DNA of 53,173 nt from Thermosulfidibacter sp. (GCA_023269715.1 JAGDVO010000001.1:147486-200658), one strand, 5' to 3'; positions 44,195-53,081 are shown, counted from the stretch's first letter. Translations and numbers: made by a program. Notes: generated from the sequence alone by a model not told the origin.

Positions 44195-44759
44195 TCATAC
44201 CAAAAAGGTAAATTTCTGAACTGGATTTCCGAGTAGCAGCGGGTCTAAATAGTTTTGTAGTAGAAAAGGTTTTTGCAAAGGAAACCAATTCCCTGGAATT
44301 TTCACCTTCAAAAAATTTTATTAAAAAAAACCCACCTTTTCTTACCAATTCTTTAGCTATCTCAAGGGCCTTCTTGGCTAGATTAAAAGAAATCTCCTGA
44401 TCAACAACTGGCACTCCAGTTGTATTGGGCGCCATATCGCTTAGTAGAACATCAAACTTTCCTCCACTTGCATTAAACAATTCTTTCAAATCGATCTCAA
44501 ATACATCATTTTCCAAAAATACCAACCTCCTATCAGGAGGGATACTAAGAGGTTTTAGATCGATAGCAACAACAAGACCTTCCTCACCTATACATTCAAG
44601 TACATACTTTGTCCACGATCCCGGAGAAGCACCGAGCTCCAGAACTTTAAATCCTCTCCTTATAAATCTAAACTTCTCATTCGCTTCCTTCAGCTTGTAA
44701 ACAGAACGAGCCGGATAACCTTCTTTCCTTGCTCTTTCAGTCCACTTATCTGACCACAT
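44187..44759 (-). CDS. rlmE: 23S rRNA 2'-O-methyltransferase RlmE (FtsJ)
   Basis: Methylates the 2'-OH of a uridine in the 23S rRNA A loop. The 190-residue protein has SVYKLKEANEKF (first catalytic Lys), SAM loop LELGASPGSWTKYVLE, LLSDMAPNTTG (catalytic Asp), LIKFFEGEN (Lys) and SSSEIYLFG (Glu): the full K-D-K-E set. Its ATG lies 12 bases beyond a terminator hairpin; a GGGAGGG in that hairpin is the only ribosome-binding-like sequence, so folding may limit its expression. Confidence 0.93.
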   Translation of the reverse strand: MWSDKWTERARKEGYPARSVYKLKEANEKFRFIRRGFKVLELGASPGSWTKYVLECIGEEGLVVAIDLKPLSIPPDRRLVFLENDVFEIDLKELFNASGGKFDVLLSDMAPNTTGVPVVDQEISFNLAKKALEIAKELVRKGGFFLIKFFEGENSRELVSFAKTFSTTKLFRPAATRKSSSEIYLFGMIR

Positions 44760-44770
44760 AAAAATAAAAG

Positions 44771-44791
44771 AGGGAGGGACTAACCCTCCCT
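44771..44791 (-). terminator. terminator after the lipoprotein gene
   Basis: Eight-pair stem AGGGAGGG/CCCTCCCT with a five-base loop, followed on the minus strand by CTTTTATTTTT. It lies 21 bases after the lipoprotein stop and just ahead of rlmE. Confidence 0.75.
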
Positions 44792-44812
44792 ACTAAGCCT
44801 AGCGATAAAACT

Positions 44813-45007
44813 TTACTTTGTCTGGTTAGCAGCTGGAGCTGTCTGGTTAGCAGCTGGAGCTGTCTGGTTAGCAGCTGGAGCCTGCTGCTCCGCCTTGGGC
44901 TGTTCTGCAGGTGGCTGCTGGGCTTCTTCCTTCTTCTTACAACCAGCGCTCAAACCAATTACACCGGCCACAGCTACACAAAGAGCTAGCATTAATAACT
45001 TCCTCAT
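44813..45007 (-). CDS. small repeat-containing lipoprotein
   Basis: A 64-residue precursor with a Lys/Arg start, hydrophobic stretch and lipobox LSAG-Cys23, giving a mature lipoprotein of only 42 residues. The mature part starts KKKEE, becomes rich in Gln, Pro and Ala, and ends with three copies of PAANQTA/K. It has no recognisable family. GAGGAGGAGG gives a strong ribosome-binding site and it has its own terminator, so it may be well expressed. It may be an abundant surface or periplasmic spacer protein like small Lpp-type or Pro-rich lipoproteins, but that is a guess. It lies downstream of pnp. Confidence 0.75.
   Translation of the reverse strand: MRKLLMLALCVAVAGVIGLSAGCKKKEEAQQPPAEQPKAEQQAPAANQTAPAANQTAPAANQTK
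44821..44882. repeat. three 21-bp tandem repeats in the lipoprotein gene
   Basis: TCTGGTTAGCAGCTGGAGCTG is repeated at 44821-44841 and 44842-44862, and a third, nearly complete copy follows to about 44882. Each encodes seven residues (PAANQTA), so copy number changes keep the frame. Confidence 0.9.
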
Positions 45008-45036
45008 CCCAACACCTCCTCCTCTGTATTTAATTT

Positions 45037-45068
45037 AGTATATTGCTCTTTAATCCACCAAATGTCAA
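45037..45068 (-). promoter_or_regulatory. possible promoter for the lipoprotein gene
   Basis: TTGACA (45063-45068) and TATACT (45037-45042) on the minus strand, each a good box but separated by 20 bases, which is longer than usual. It lies in the 76-base gap after pnp. Confidence 0.35.
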
Positions 45069-45083
45069 TAAGTACCAACAGAA

Positions 45084-47303
45084 TTAATGTTCATTTTTAT
45101 CATATCTTTTATCAAGTCTATTACTTTTAATTGTAGTATGCATACCCTTTGCTTTAACTGTAGTATGTGTACTCTTTGCTCTACCTATACCTTTCGAACT
45201 CGTGTCAAGTTCTGACTTAGGATCTCCCTCTAAACCACGCCTCGTTAACTTGAACCTCCCAAGTTCATCTATTTCCATAATTTTAGCTTCAATCTCATCA
45301 CCTATACTAAACTCATCCTTTATATTCCTTATTCTTCTGTCAGATATCTGCGATATATGTAACAATCCTTCCTTGCCGGGTGCAAATTCCACAAAAATAC
45401 CATAATCCTCTATCCTCTTTATTCTACCTTTCACAACATCCCCAACATTATACTCCCTCGCTATCTTACTTATTATCTCAACAGCCTCTAATGCGGCATC
45501 CTTAGAAGGACCAGAAACAGTTACAAGACCACTCTCATCTATATAAACTCTAGTACCAGTCTTATCTATTATAGCTCTTATGGTTCTCCCACCAGGACCT
45601 ATTACGTCCCTTATAAACTCAGGTTTTATCTGGAGAGAAACTATTACAGGAGCCTTTGGAGAAATTTCCGGTCTTGGACTAGGTAAAACCTCCAGCATTT
45701 TACTCAAAATATACAAACGCCCCTCACGTGCCTGCTCAAGGGCCTCTCTCATTATATCCCATGTAATACCTTTTACCTTTATGTCCATCTGCAAAGCAGT
45801 AACACCTTTATCAGTACCAGCAACCTTAAAATCCATATCTCCAAGATGGTCTTCCATACCTATAATATCCGAAAGAATAGCATACCTACCACTATCCTCA
45901 TCCATAACAAGCCCCATAGCTATACCAGCAACGGGTCGCCTTATAGGAACACCTGCATCCATCAGAGCAAGTGAACCACCACAGACGGTCGCCATTGACG
46001 AAGAACCATTCGATTCAAGTATATCTGACACAACCCTTACGATGTATGGGAAATCCTCAGTCTTAGCAGGTACAACCCACTTTAAAGCCTTCTCAGCAAG
46101 GGCTCCATGTCCTATCTCCCTTCTTGATGGACCCCTAAGAGGCTTAACTTCACCGGTAGAAAAGGGTGGAAAATTATAATGAACCATAAAACTCTTAGAA
46201 ACCTCACCGTATATATCGTCAAGCATCTGCTCATCTTCTCCGGGCATACCAAGAGTAGCAGCCACGAGCGCCTGTGTTTCACCTCTTGCAAAAAGTGCAG
46301 ATCCATGAGCACCAGGTAACAACCCAACCTCACAATAAATAGGCCTTATGTCCTTACAGCCCCTACCGTCAGCTCTTATACCCTTCTGTAAGACCATCTT
46401 CCTCAATTCTTCTCTCTCAACCTCGGTAAAGGCAAGTTCAACAAGTGGTTGTTCAGCTGGGTCAAAGTTAGAAATTATAGCCTGTTTGAGCTCAGCAAGC
46501 GCCCTTTCCCTGTCCTTTTTCCTAGGTACAAAAATAGCAGCAAGTAGGGAATCAAGACAATTTGACCTTATGTAGTCTTTATAGGCAGATATATCAGGAA
46601 GCGTTGGCAACTCTATCTTCGGTCTACCACATTCTTCTATAAGTCTTTGCTGTACCTCAACAAGTTTCACTATTTCCGTGTGGCCTAATTTTAAAGCTTC
46701 TATAAGCTCTTCTTCGAGCACCTCATTTGCACTTGCCTCTACCATAACAACAGCATGACGAGTCCCCGCAACAACCATATCAAGATCACTTTCATCCAAC
46801 TGACTCATAGTAGGATTTATAACAAATTCACCCCCTATCCTCCCGACCCTAACAGCTCCTATTGGACCGTCAAAGGGAATTTCAGAAAGACCAAGAGCAC
46901 AGCTAGCTCCAATTATACCTAGTACATCAGGTAAATTCTCATCGTCAACAGAAACAACCAACGCCATAACCTGTACTTCCCTATTAAGATTCTTAGGCAG
47001 AAGCGGCCTTATAGGCCTATCTATAAGCCTCGAACATAGAATCTCATGGTCTGTAGGTTTACCTTCCCTTTTTATAAAACCGCCGGGGATCTTACCTGCT
47101 GCATAAGCCCTCTCTCTATACTCAACAGTAAGAGGAACAAAGTCTAGCGGCTCTTCCTCTTTATCAGAGATACACGCTGTAACTAAAACACAGGTACCAC
47201 CACATCTCACAAGTACAGAGCCATGGGCCTGTCTTGCCAATTTCCCTGTTTCTATAACTACCTCTCGGCCGCCAACTTCAACAGAAACTACCTTTGCATC
47301 CAT
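45084..47303 (-). CDS. pnp: polyribonucleotide nucleotidyltransferase (PNPase)
   Basis: Phosphorolytic 3'-5' exoribonuclease of the RNA degradosome. The 739-residue protein has two RNase PH cores (GGTCVLVTACISDKEEEPLDF with REGKPTDHEILCSRLIDRPIRPL; then GLLPGAHGSALFARGETQALV), a KH domain (DVIGPGGRTIRAIIDKTG) and an S1 domain (GDVVKGRIKRIEDYGIFVEFAPGKEG-type, ending near 690). The last 45 residues are a basic tail containing a nine-residue tandem repeat (AKSTHTTVK, AKGMHTTIK). It follows rpsO by 9 bases, the usual truB-rpsO-pnp order. Confidence 0.97.
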   Translation of the reverse strand: MDAKVVSVEVGGREVVIETGKLARQAHGSVLVRCGGTCVLVTACISDKEEEPLDFVPLTVEYRERAYAAGKIPGGFIKREGKPTDHEILCSRLIDRPIRPLLPKNLNREVQVMALVVSVDDENLPDVLGIIGASCALGLSEIPFDGPIGAVRVGRIGGEFVINPTMSQLDESDLDMVVAGTRHAVVMVEASANEVLEEELIEALKLGHTEIVKLVEVQQRLIEECGRPKIELPTLPDISAYKDYIRSNCLDSLLAAIFVPRKKDRERALAELKQAIISNFDPAEQPLVELAFTEVEREELRKMVLQKGIRADGRGCKDIRPIYCEVGLLPGAHGSALFARGETQALVAATLGMPGEDEQMLDDIYGEVSKSFMVHYNFPPFSTGEVKPLRGPSRREIGHGALAEKALKWVVPAKTEDFPYIVRVVSDILESNGSSSMATVCGGSLALMDAGVPIRRPVAGIAMGLVMDEDSGRYAILSDIIGMEDHLGDMDFKVAGTDKGVTALQMDIKVKGITWDIMREALEQAREGRLYILSKMLEVLPSPRPEISPKAPVIVSLQIKPEFIRDVIGPGGRTIRAIIDKTGTRVYIDESGLVTVSGPSKDAALEAVEIISKIAREYNVGDVVKGRIKRIEDYGIFVEFAPGKEGLLHISQISDRRIRNIKDEFSIGDEIEAKIMEIDELGRFKLTRRGLEGDPKSELDTSSKGIGRAKSTHTTVKAKGMHTTIKSNRLDKRYDKNEH
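45126..45179. repeat. 27-bp imperfect tandem repeat in the pnp tail
   Basis: Two in-frame copies of about 27 bases (second copy from 45153) differ at a few positions and encode the two nine-residue units AKSTHTTVK and AKGMHTTIK of the PNPase C-terminal extension. Confidence 0.75.
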
Positions 47304-47312
47304 ATTTCAACC

Positions 47313-47582
47313 TTATTTCCTAAGGCCGAGCTTCTGGATTACCCTTTTGTAACTCTCTGGATTGTTCTCCGCAAGATACGCTAGTAGACGCTTTCTTTTT
47401 CCTATCAGTGAAAAAAGTCCCCTCTTTGAGTTATTATCATGTTTATGCTTCTCAAAGTGCTTAACAAGCCTATTTATCCTCTCTGTAAGAAGAGCTATTT
47501 GAACCTCAATACTACCAGTATCATTCTCATGAAGTTGAAATTCCTTTACTATAGCCTGTTTTCTAGCCTTTGTTATTGACAC
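47313..47582 (-). CDS. rpsO: 30S ribosomal protein S15
   Basis: Binds 16S rRNA and organises the central domain of the small subunit. The 89-residue protein has EFQLHENDTGSIEVQIALLTERI, LVKHFEKHKHDNNSKRGLFSL and RKRLLAYLAENNPESY, all typical of S15. The start is GTG 47582 preceded by GAGGAGGGG. It lies 17 bases after truB and 9 before pnp. In E. coli S15 represses its own message; no matching pseudoknot was identified here. Confidence 0.97.
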   Translation of the reverse strand: MSITKARKQAIVKEFQLHENDTGSIEVQIALLTERINRLVKHFEKHKHDNNSKRGLFSLIGKRKRLLAYLAENNPESYKRVIQKLGLRK

Positions 47583-47599
47583 CTTTTTCCCCTCCTCAT

Positions 47600-48520
47600 T
47601 TAGTTCAATACTTTAAATGGATGAACTTTATATCCGCTTTTGTCACTTTTTACAATACCAAGAGCTATAACCTTTCCCTCTTCATCCCCAATAACTATAT
47701 AATCACCTTCCCTTACATTCCTACCAACCTCATCAGGAGAAATCACCACGTCATTCCCACTTAAAACCCACCATTTAAGTTTACCAAAAACCTTTATAGA
47801 TGGCAACATCTTCAGCACATCCTCTAATGGTATAATTAGTTTCTCTCTTTCTTCAATGTCAAGTGCTTTTATATCTTCTAAACTCACCGCAGAAGACTTA
47901 TCGAAGCCGCAAACTCTTATTCTCTCAAGATCCCACACTACACCAATTGTACCAAGCCTCTCTGCAACGTCCTTAGCAAGACTCCTTATATAAACACCTT
48001 TACCACATACCACCCTCAACAGGATAAAGGGATGGTCATATCGCAGAAGTTCTATCTCCCCTATATAAACTTTCTTTGGTTCCCTCTCTATCTCCATACC
48101 CTCCCTTGCAAGTTCGTATAGTCTTTTTCCTTTGTACCTCTTAGCTGAATACATGGGGGGAACCTGTAGTATCTCCCCGGTAAATTCCTTTAAAACTTCC
48201 CTTATTCTATCTTCGCCCAATAAAGGTGGAACCTCTTCTTTCAATACTTTTCCCTCTATATCGTAGGTATCCGTAAGAATACCGAGTTTAACAGTAACGA
48301 TATATTCCTTTTCCATACCCATAAGGACATCAGCCAACTTTGTAGCTTTCCCAATAGCTATAGGAAGTACACCAGTTGCCATGGGATCAAGGGTACCAAG
48401 GTGACCCGCTTTCTTAACACGAAAGAGCTTCCTAACCATCTCAACAACTCTGGTAGATGTGATTCCTTTTTCTTTACTTATAACTATTATTCCCCTTTTA
48501 TCTTCCATAATCTCTTCCAT
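47600..48520 (-). CDS. truB: tRNA pseudouridine-55 synthase
   Basis: Makes pseudouridine 55 in the T loop of most tRNAs. The 306-residue protein has GIIVISKEKGITSTRVV, the catalytic motif GHLGTLDPMATGVLPI with Asp45, KEYIVTVKLGILTDTYDIEG and GVYIRSLAKDVAERLG; the C-terminal 70 residues look like a PUA-type domain. ATG 48508 behind GGAAGAG is a likely alternative start, four codons in. It is divergent from the PHP gene with a 59-base gap. Confidence 0.96.
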   Translation of the reverse strand: MEEIMEDKRGIIVISKEKGITSTRVVEMVRKLFRVKKAGHLGTLDPMATGVLPIAIGKATKLADVLMGMEKEYIVTVKLGILTDTYDIEGKVLKEEVPPLLGEDRIREVLKEFTGEILQVPPMYSAKRYKGKRLYELAREGMEIEREPKKVYIGEIELLRYDHPFILLRVVCGKGVYIRSLAKDVAERLGTIGVVWDLERIRVCGFDKSSAVSLEDIKALDIEEREKLIIPLEDVLKMLPSIKVFGKLKWWVLSGNDVVISPDEVGRNVREGDYIVIGDEEGKVIALGIVKSDKSGYKVHPFKVLN

Positions 48521-48579
48521 TAATGTATATGTTACCCTATCAGATCAGAAGTAAATAGCAGAACAAAAGGAGTTTTACA

Positions 48580-49233
48580 ATGGTTGACTTACATATACAT
48601 ACACTTTTTAGTGATGGTGAACTACTACCGGTAGAATTGGTCAGAAGAGCAAAGGTGAATAACCTCAGGTACATAGCCTTAACCGACCACATAGATCACA
48701 GTAATTACAAAGATGTAGTGCCAAGAATAGTGGAATTCACCGAAACAATAAGAGAGGTAGAAAGGGAAATAATTGTTATACCTGGAGTAGAAATAACCCA
48801 TGTGCCGCCTAGACTGATAGAGGACTTAACGATTAAAGTAAGGGAACTAGGAGCAAAGCTAGTCCTGTTACATGGTGAAACTATTGCAGAACCTGTAGAG
48901 AAAGGTACGAACATCGCGGGAATAAAGGCAAAAGTAGACATTATAGCTCATCCAGGACTGATAAGCGAAGAGGAGGTAGAACTGGCAAAAGAAATGGGAG
49001 TCTACCTTGAAATATCAGGCAGAAAGGGGCATTCCCTTACAAACGGTCATGTTGCAAAGCTTGCATTAAAACACGGCGCAAAACTCTCATTTGGTAGCGA
49101 TACACACTCTCCACAGGATATACCGACACCGGAATTCATAGAAAGAATATTACTAGGAGCAGGGATAGAAGTAGAAAAGATTAAAGAGATACTAGACGAT
49201 TGCGTAAAAACAATAGAGGGGAGGATAATATGA
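48580..49233 (+). CDS. PHP-family phosphoesterase (histidinol phosphatase-like)
   Basis: A 217-residue PHP-domain metal hydrolase: LHIHTLFSDGELLP at the N-terminus (first His pair), YIALTDHIDHSNY, VIPGVEITHVPP, VDIIAHPGLIS and FGSDTHSPQD supply the metal ligands. The family includes histidinol phosphatase and phosphoesterases, and the substrate is uncertain. AAAGGAG lies ahead of the ATG. The stop overlaps the next start as ATGA. Confidence 0.85.
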   Translation: MVDLHIHTLFSDGELLPVELVRRAKVNNLRYIALTDHIDHSNYKDVVPRIVEFTETIREVEREIIVIPGVEITHVPPRLIEDLTIKVRELGAKLVLLHGETIAEPVEKGTNIAGIKAKVDIIAHPGLISEEEVELAKEMGVYLEISGRKGHSLTNGHVAKLALKHGAKLSFGSDTHSPQDIPTPEFIERILLGAGIEVEKIKEILDDCVKTIEGRII

Positions 49234-49814
49234 AAATAGACCTTGAAAGAATCGATACCAAGACGGTAATAGGGGTACTATTGGTACTGGTTCTTATTGT
49301 TATGGCAATAGGATTCTTAATTAACGAGAGGAACAAAAGGATAGAAGAAGCAAACTATCTATACAGGAAAGCAGTCCATGAAATGGCCGTTGGTTTGGAA
49401 ACTGGTAATCCTGTGAAACTGAAAAGCGCTATGGATCTGTTCGATATGGTAAGTAACAAAGGTAGTGAAGATCTCGCGGTAATATCTAGGCTTATGAAAG
49501 CTAGAATACTGTACGAAATAGGCAAAAAAGAAGAAGCTGTAAAACTAGCAAGGGAATGGATAGGAAAACTCGACGATTCCAACCCGCTAAAGGCGATTTT
49601 TCTACCTCTTGCAAAAGATGAATCTATATTTGAAAAATTTCTTTCAAACAAAAAAGCTTTCCTTACCGATTATGCTCTGTATGAATACGGATTGATACTA
49701 CTAGAGAAGGGCAAGAAAGATAAGGCAAGGGAAATACTAAACCAATTACAAAAGAAATATCCCAATTCGCCATTTTCTAAGGATCTAGAAAAGCTTATGG
49801 AGGTAGAGAATTGA
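49230..49814 (+). CDS. membrane-anchored TPR-like protein
   Basis: A 194-residue protein with one N-terminal membrane segment (about 9-32, VIGVLLVLVLIVMAIGFLI) and an extracytoplasmic helical domain with TPR-like repeats; the last one (LYEYGLILLEKGKKDKAREILNQL followed by YPNSPFSKDLEKL) is clear. It resembles YfgM-type or other tetratricopeptide periplasmic proteins. ATG 49230 is chosen because GGGGAGG lies before it; an ATG 10 codons upstream lies in the PHP coding sequence. It precedes iorA by overlap (TTGA). No specific function is proposed. Confidence 0.75.
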   Translation: MKIDLERIDTKTVIGVLLVLVLIVMAIGFLINERNKRIEEANYLYRKAVHEMAVGLETGNPVKLKSAMDLFDMVSNKGSEDLAVISRLMKARILYEIGKKEEAVKLAREWIGKLDDSNPLKAIFLPLAKDESIFEKFLSNKKAFLTDYALYEYGLILLEKGKKDKAREILNQLQKKYPNSPFSKDLEKLMEVEN

Positions 49815-51523
49815 AGAGACTATTGTCCGGTAATGAGGCATTTGCAATAGGTGCATGGGAGGCAGGAATAAAATTCGCCTCAAGTTACCCTGGGACACCT
49901 GCAACAGAAATTCTTGAAAACATTGCTAAATTCAAAGAAGTAAAAGTGGAATGGGCTCCAAACGAAAAGGTAGCTCTTGAAGCGGTAATAGGTGCATCCT
50001 TTAGCGGTGTCAGAGCTATAGCCTCTATGAAGCATGTAGGTCTCAATGTTGCAAGTGATCCTTTCATGACTCTATCCTACACAGGTGTGAATGGAGGAAT
50101 AGCAATAGTGGTAAGTGATGATCCTGGACTTTACAGCTCCCAAAATGAACAGGACACAAGAAATTATGTAAGAAGCGCAAAGATACCGGCTCTTGAACCC
50201 TCAGACTCACAGGAAGCCTACGAATACATAAAACTAGCTTTTAAAATATCGGAAGAATACGATACACCTACGCTGGTGAGATCAACCACAAGGATAAGTC
50301 ACACTAAAACGGTAGTTGAAGTAAAAGGAATAAGAGAAGAGATACAAAAGGAGCTTTCCAGGGATCCAGCCAAATGGGTTATGTTACCCGCCTTTGCCTA
50401 TGAAAGACACATTTTTGTCCTTGAAAGGTTCAAAAAACTCCAAGCCCTGTCTGAAGAAATTGACCTAAACAGAATCGAGATAAGGGATAGAAAACTGGGA
50501 TTTATAACAAGTGGTGTTTGTTATCAGTATGTAAAGGAGGCGTTTCCTGAAGCAAGTGTACTGAAGCTGGGTATGATATATCCCCTTCCCAAGAAGAAGA
50601 TACTGGAATTTTCAAATATGGTTGATGAGATATTCGTTGTGGAGGAATTGGATCCCTTTTTAGAGACGGAAATAAAAGCAATGGGTATAGAGGTAAAGGG
50701 TAAGGGTTTTATTCCAGAGTTTGGTGAATTGAATGTAGACGTACTAAAAAAAGCTCTAGATAAAAACTACAAACCAAAGTATATAAGTTTCACCGATATA
50801 CCAAAAAGACCGCCCACACTCTGTCCTGGTTGTCCACATAGAGGTGTATTTGTGGCACTAAAAAGGGCAAAGGTCTTTGTATTCGGAGATATAGGATGCT
50901 ATACCCTTGGTGCCTTAAAACCACTCTCATCCATGGATTCTTGCATATGTATGGGTGCAGGAGTATCAATGGTTCATGGTGCTACATCTAGCGGTATGAA
51001 AAAAGTAGTAGCGGTAATAGGAGATTCAACCTTCCTACATACAGGAATAAATAGCCTACTAGACATAGCCTACAATAGATCCTCATCAACAGTGATAATA
51101 TTGGATAATGGAACCACAGCGATGACAGGTAGACAACCCCATCCAGGCACAGGCGAAAAGGCTGATGGTACTCCCACTACGAAGGTACTACCAGAGGAAA
51201 TTGCAAAGGCCTTCGGAATAGAAAGGATTAAGATTGTAGACCCCTATGAAATAAAAAAACTGGTAGAAGTCATAAAGGAAGAGGTAGAAGCAGAAGAACC
51301 TTCAGTCATAATAACGAGAGCACCCTGCACACTGATCTCAAGGGAATCGAAAAGGCCCCTTAAAATAAACGAAGAAAAATGTATACTTTGTAAATCCTGT
51401 TTAAATGTGGGATGTATGGCTATATTCTACGATGGAAAAAAGGTCAGCATAGACGAAGTTCTCTGCAAGGGATGTACCATATGTGCACAAGTTTGCCCTA
51501 AGGAGGCCATAGAAACACCCTAA
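49811..51523 (+). CDS. iorA: indolepyruvate:ferredoxin oxidoreductase, alpha subunit
   Basis: Oxidatively decarboxylates aryl pyruvates (from Trp, Phe, Tyr) to aryl-CoA with ferredoxin. The 570-residue protein has the pyrimidine-binding GNEAFAIGAWEAG, YPGTPATEI region, the TPP-binding GDSTFLHTGINSLLDIAYN to LDNGTTAMTG segment near 400-435, and a C-terminal ferredoxin domain with two clusters (CILCKSCLNVGC, then CKGCTICAQVCP). The start is TTG 49811 with GGAGGT ahead. The partner subunit IorB is not adjacent; ubiE converges immediately (4-base overlap). The enzyme suggests anaerobic amino acid metabolism or reductive aryl-acid synthesis. Confidence 0.93.
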   Translation: MKRLLSGNEAFAIGAWEAGIKFASSYPGTPATEILENIAKFKEVKVEWAPNEKVALEAVIGASFSGVRAIASMKHVGLNVASDPFMTLSYTGVNGGIAIVVSDDPGLYSSQNEQDTRNYVRSAKIPALEPSDSQEAYEYIKLAFKISEEYDTPTLVRSTTRISHTKTVVEVKGIREEIQKELSRDPAKWVMLPAFAYERHIFVLERFKKLQALSEEIDLNRIEIRDRKLGFITSGVCYQYVKEAFPEASVLKLGMIYPLPKKKILEFSNMVDEIFVVEELDPFLETEIKAMGIEVKGKGFIPEFGELNVDVLKKALDKNYKPKYISFTDIPKRPPTLCPGCPHRGVFVALKRAKVFVFGDIGCYTLGALKPLSSMDSCICMGAGVSMVHGATSSGMKKVVAVIGDSTFLHTGINSLLDIAYNRSSSTVIILDNGTTAMTGRQPHPGTGEKADGTPTTKVLPEEIAKAFGIERIKIVDPYEIKKLVEVIKEEVEAEEPSVIITRAPCTLISRESKRPLKINEEKCILCKSCLNVGCMAIFYDGKKVSIDEVLCKGCTICAQVCPKEAIETP

Positions 51524-52212
51524 CGCTTATAGGCTTTATAGCAGTAGCATATACCCATAGTATAGGGATGGTAAATCACCCTTTTAAAACCAGCAGACCT
51601 TAGTTCCCCAATAAATTCTATAGGCGTGGGGAATTTTTCTACAGAATCGGGAAGATAACGGTAGGCTTCCCTATCCCCAGATACAACCCAACCCACTAAA
51701 GGTAAAATTCCATGGAAGTAAAAGTCATAAAGAACACCTAGTAAACCTCTTGGCTTCGAGAACTCTAGAATGACAACAACACCATTATCCTTTAAAACCC
51801 TGTAAAATTCCTTCAATACCCGATGCCTATTTTCAACGTTCCTAATACCAAAAGCTATGGTGATTCCATCAAAGGACTCATCTTTAAAAGGAAGATTTTC
51901 ACCTTCACCTAGTACGATAGAAACAACAACATTTTTCTTTAAAGCCTTTTCCTTCGCCAAAAATAACATGTTTATGGCCGGATCAAGAAGGATAACCTTG
52001 GATGTCGGTTTCTGTCTGATTATCTCAAAGGCCACATCTCCGGTACCAGAGGCTACATCTAGAAAAAAACTACCACCCTCCTCTAAAAGAGAAGCTACAG
52101 CTTTTCTACGCCAAGAAATATCCTGTCTAGCACTTAGGAGATGGTTAAGGAAATCGTACCAGCGGGATATACGGTTAAACATATGTCTAGTTCTGAACCT
52201 AACCTCACCCAT
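51520..52212 (-). CDS. ubiE: demethylmenaquinone methyltransferase (UbiE/MenG)
   Basis: SAM-dependent C-methyltransferase for the last step of menaquinone synthesis. The 230-residue protein has MFNRISRWYDFLNHLLSARQD, the SAM loop FLDVASGTGDVAFEI, GITIAFGIRNVENR, LKEFYRVLKDNGVVVILEFSKP and YRYLPDSVEKFPTP: all UbiE landmarks. It is 8 bases downstream of the ferritin-like/VIT gene. Together with mqnA, mqnC and mqnE (15-18 kb) it indicates that menaquinone is the quinone. Confidence 0.95.
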   Translation of the reverse strand: MGEVRFRTRHMFNRISRWYDFLNHLLSARQDISWRRKAVASLLEEGGSFFLDVASGTGDVAFEIIRQKPTSKVILLDPAINMLFLAKEKALKKNVVVSIVLGEGENLPFKDESFDGITIAFGIRNVENRHRVLKEFYRVLKDNGVVVILEFSKPRGLLGVLYDFYFHGILPLVGWVVSGDREAYRYLPDSVEKFPTPIEFIGELRSAGFKRVIYHPYTMGICYCYKAYKR

Positions 52213-52220
52213 CGATATAC

Positions 52221-53081
52221 CTAGATACCGATCCCCAGAACTTTCCTAGCAACAGATCCCACAACGAATGAAACAAAGGCTACACCAAAACTTATAAACA
52301 ACATCTCAGCAAAGTTCCTCTTAAAATCACTCTCCTTTATAACCGAGATAAAGAAGGTAAAAACGTAAATAACACCCAAGGCACACACCAGGCTTACAAA
52401 AAAGGCTAAAACATGCCACGAAAAAACAAAGAAAGGCCATACCAGGGCAGCAACTGTTAAAATATAGGCCACACCGGTATAAAAGGAAGCCCCAAAGGGA
52501 CTTCTATCCCCACCCTCAGACTTCTGAGAAAGATACTCAGAAGCACACATAGATAGAGAAGCTGCTATCCCCATTATAAGCCCAGCTAAACCTATCACCT
52601 TGCTATTCTGCATTGCAAATGTAAAACCGGCAAGGGAACCCGTAAGTTCAACTAGAGCATCGTTTAACCCTAGAACTATGGATCCCAAATACTTTAAACG
52701 TTTTTCCTCTATCAAACTAACTAGCATATTCTCATGATTAAATTCATCCTTCAGTATATCACCAGCGATAGGATAGGTCCTTGCTACCTCTCTGTATGCC
52801 TTTTCTGCTTCCTCCTCTCCCCTTTCCATCAACTTGATAGCGAAAGTCAAACCGAATAGGATAGAAAGAAGGACATAGAGGAATATCCTCTTTTTATCTG
52901 GCTTTACATCAACTCCTGTTATTTTTCGCCATATAAGATAATGTTTAAATTCATCCTCCGCTATTTTTTCAAGAAGTTCCTTGTTCCTACTCTTAGACCT
53001 TCTAGCTAGAAATTTGTATATATGATACTCCGTTATCTCATTTCTCTGAAAATCCTCTATTATACTTTTTGCCTCACCCAT
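52221..53081 (-). CDS. ferritin-like/VIT1 family metal transporter
   Basis: A 286-residue protein with an N-terminal ferritin-like domain (about 1-125; Glu-rich helices with AEDEFKHY and KDEFNHE, the E-x-x-H type di-iron ligands) and a C-terminal VIT1/CCC1 transporter domain (GLNDALVELTGSLAGF, then ASEYLSQKSEG, and three further hydrophobic helices). A short hydrophobic stretch (about 65-82) also interrupts the ferritin part. The arrangement resembles MbfA/erythrin-VIT1 proteins that export Fe2+ or Mn2+ from the cytoplasm. A short GTAGG lies just before ATG 53081. Confidence 0.88.
   Translation of the reverse strand: MGEAKSIIEDFQRNEITEYHIYKFLARRSKSRNKELLEKIAEDEFKHYLIWRKITGVDVKPDKKRIFLYVLLSILFGLTFAIKLMERGEEEAEKAYREVARTYPIAGDILKDEFNHENMLVSLIEEKRLKYLGSIVLGLNDALVELTGSLAGFTFAMQNSKVIGLAGLIMGIAASLSMCASEYLSQKSEGGDRSPFGASFYTGVAYILTVAALVWPFFVFSWHVLAFFVSLVCALGVIYVFTFFISVIKESDFKRNFAEMLFISFGVAFVSFVVGSVARKVLGIGI

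Noticed and set aside
44821-44882. Short regular repeats considered as a CRISPR-like array
   Set aside because: The 21-bp units are directly adjacent with no spacers and encode a heptapeptide in frame.
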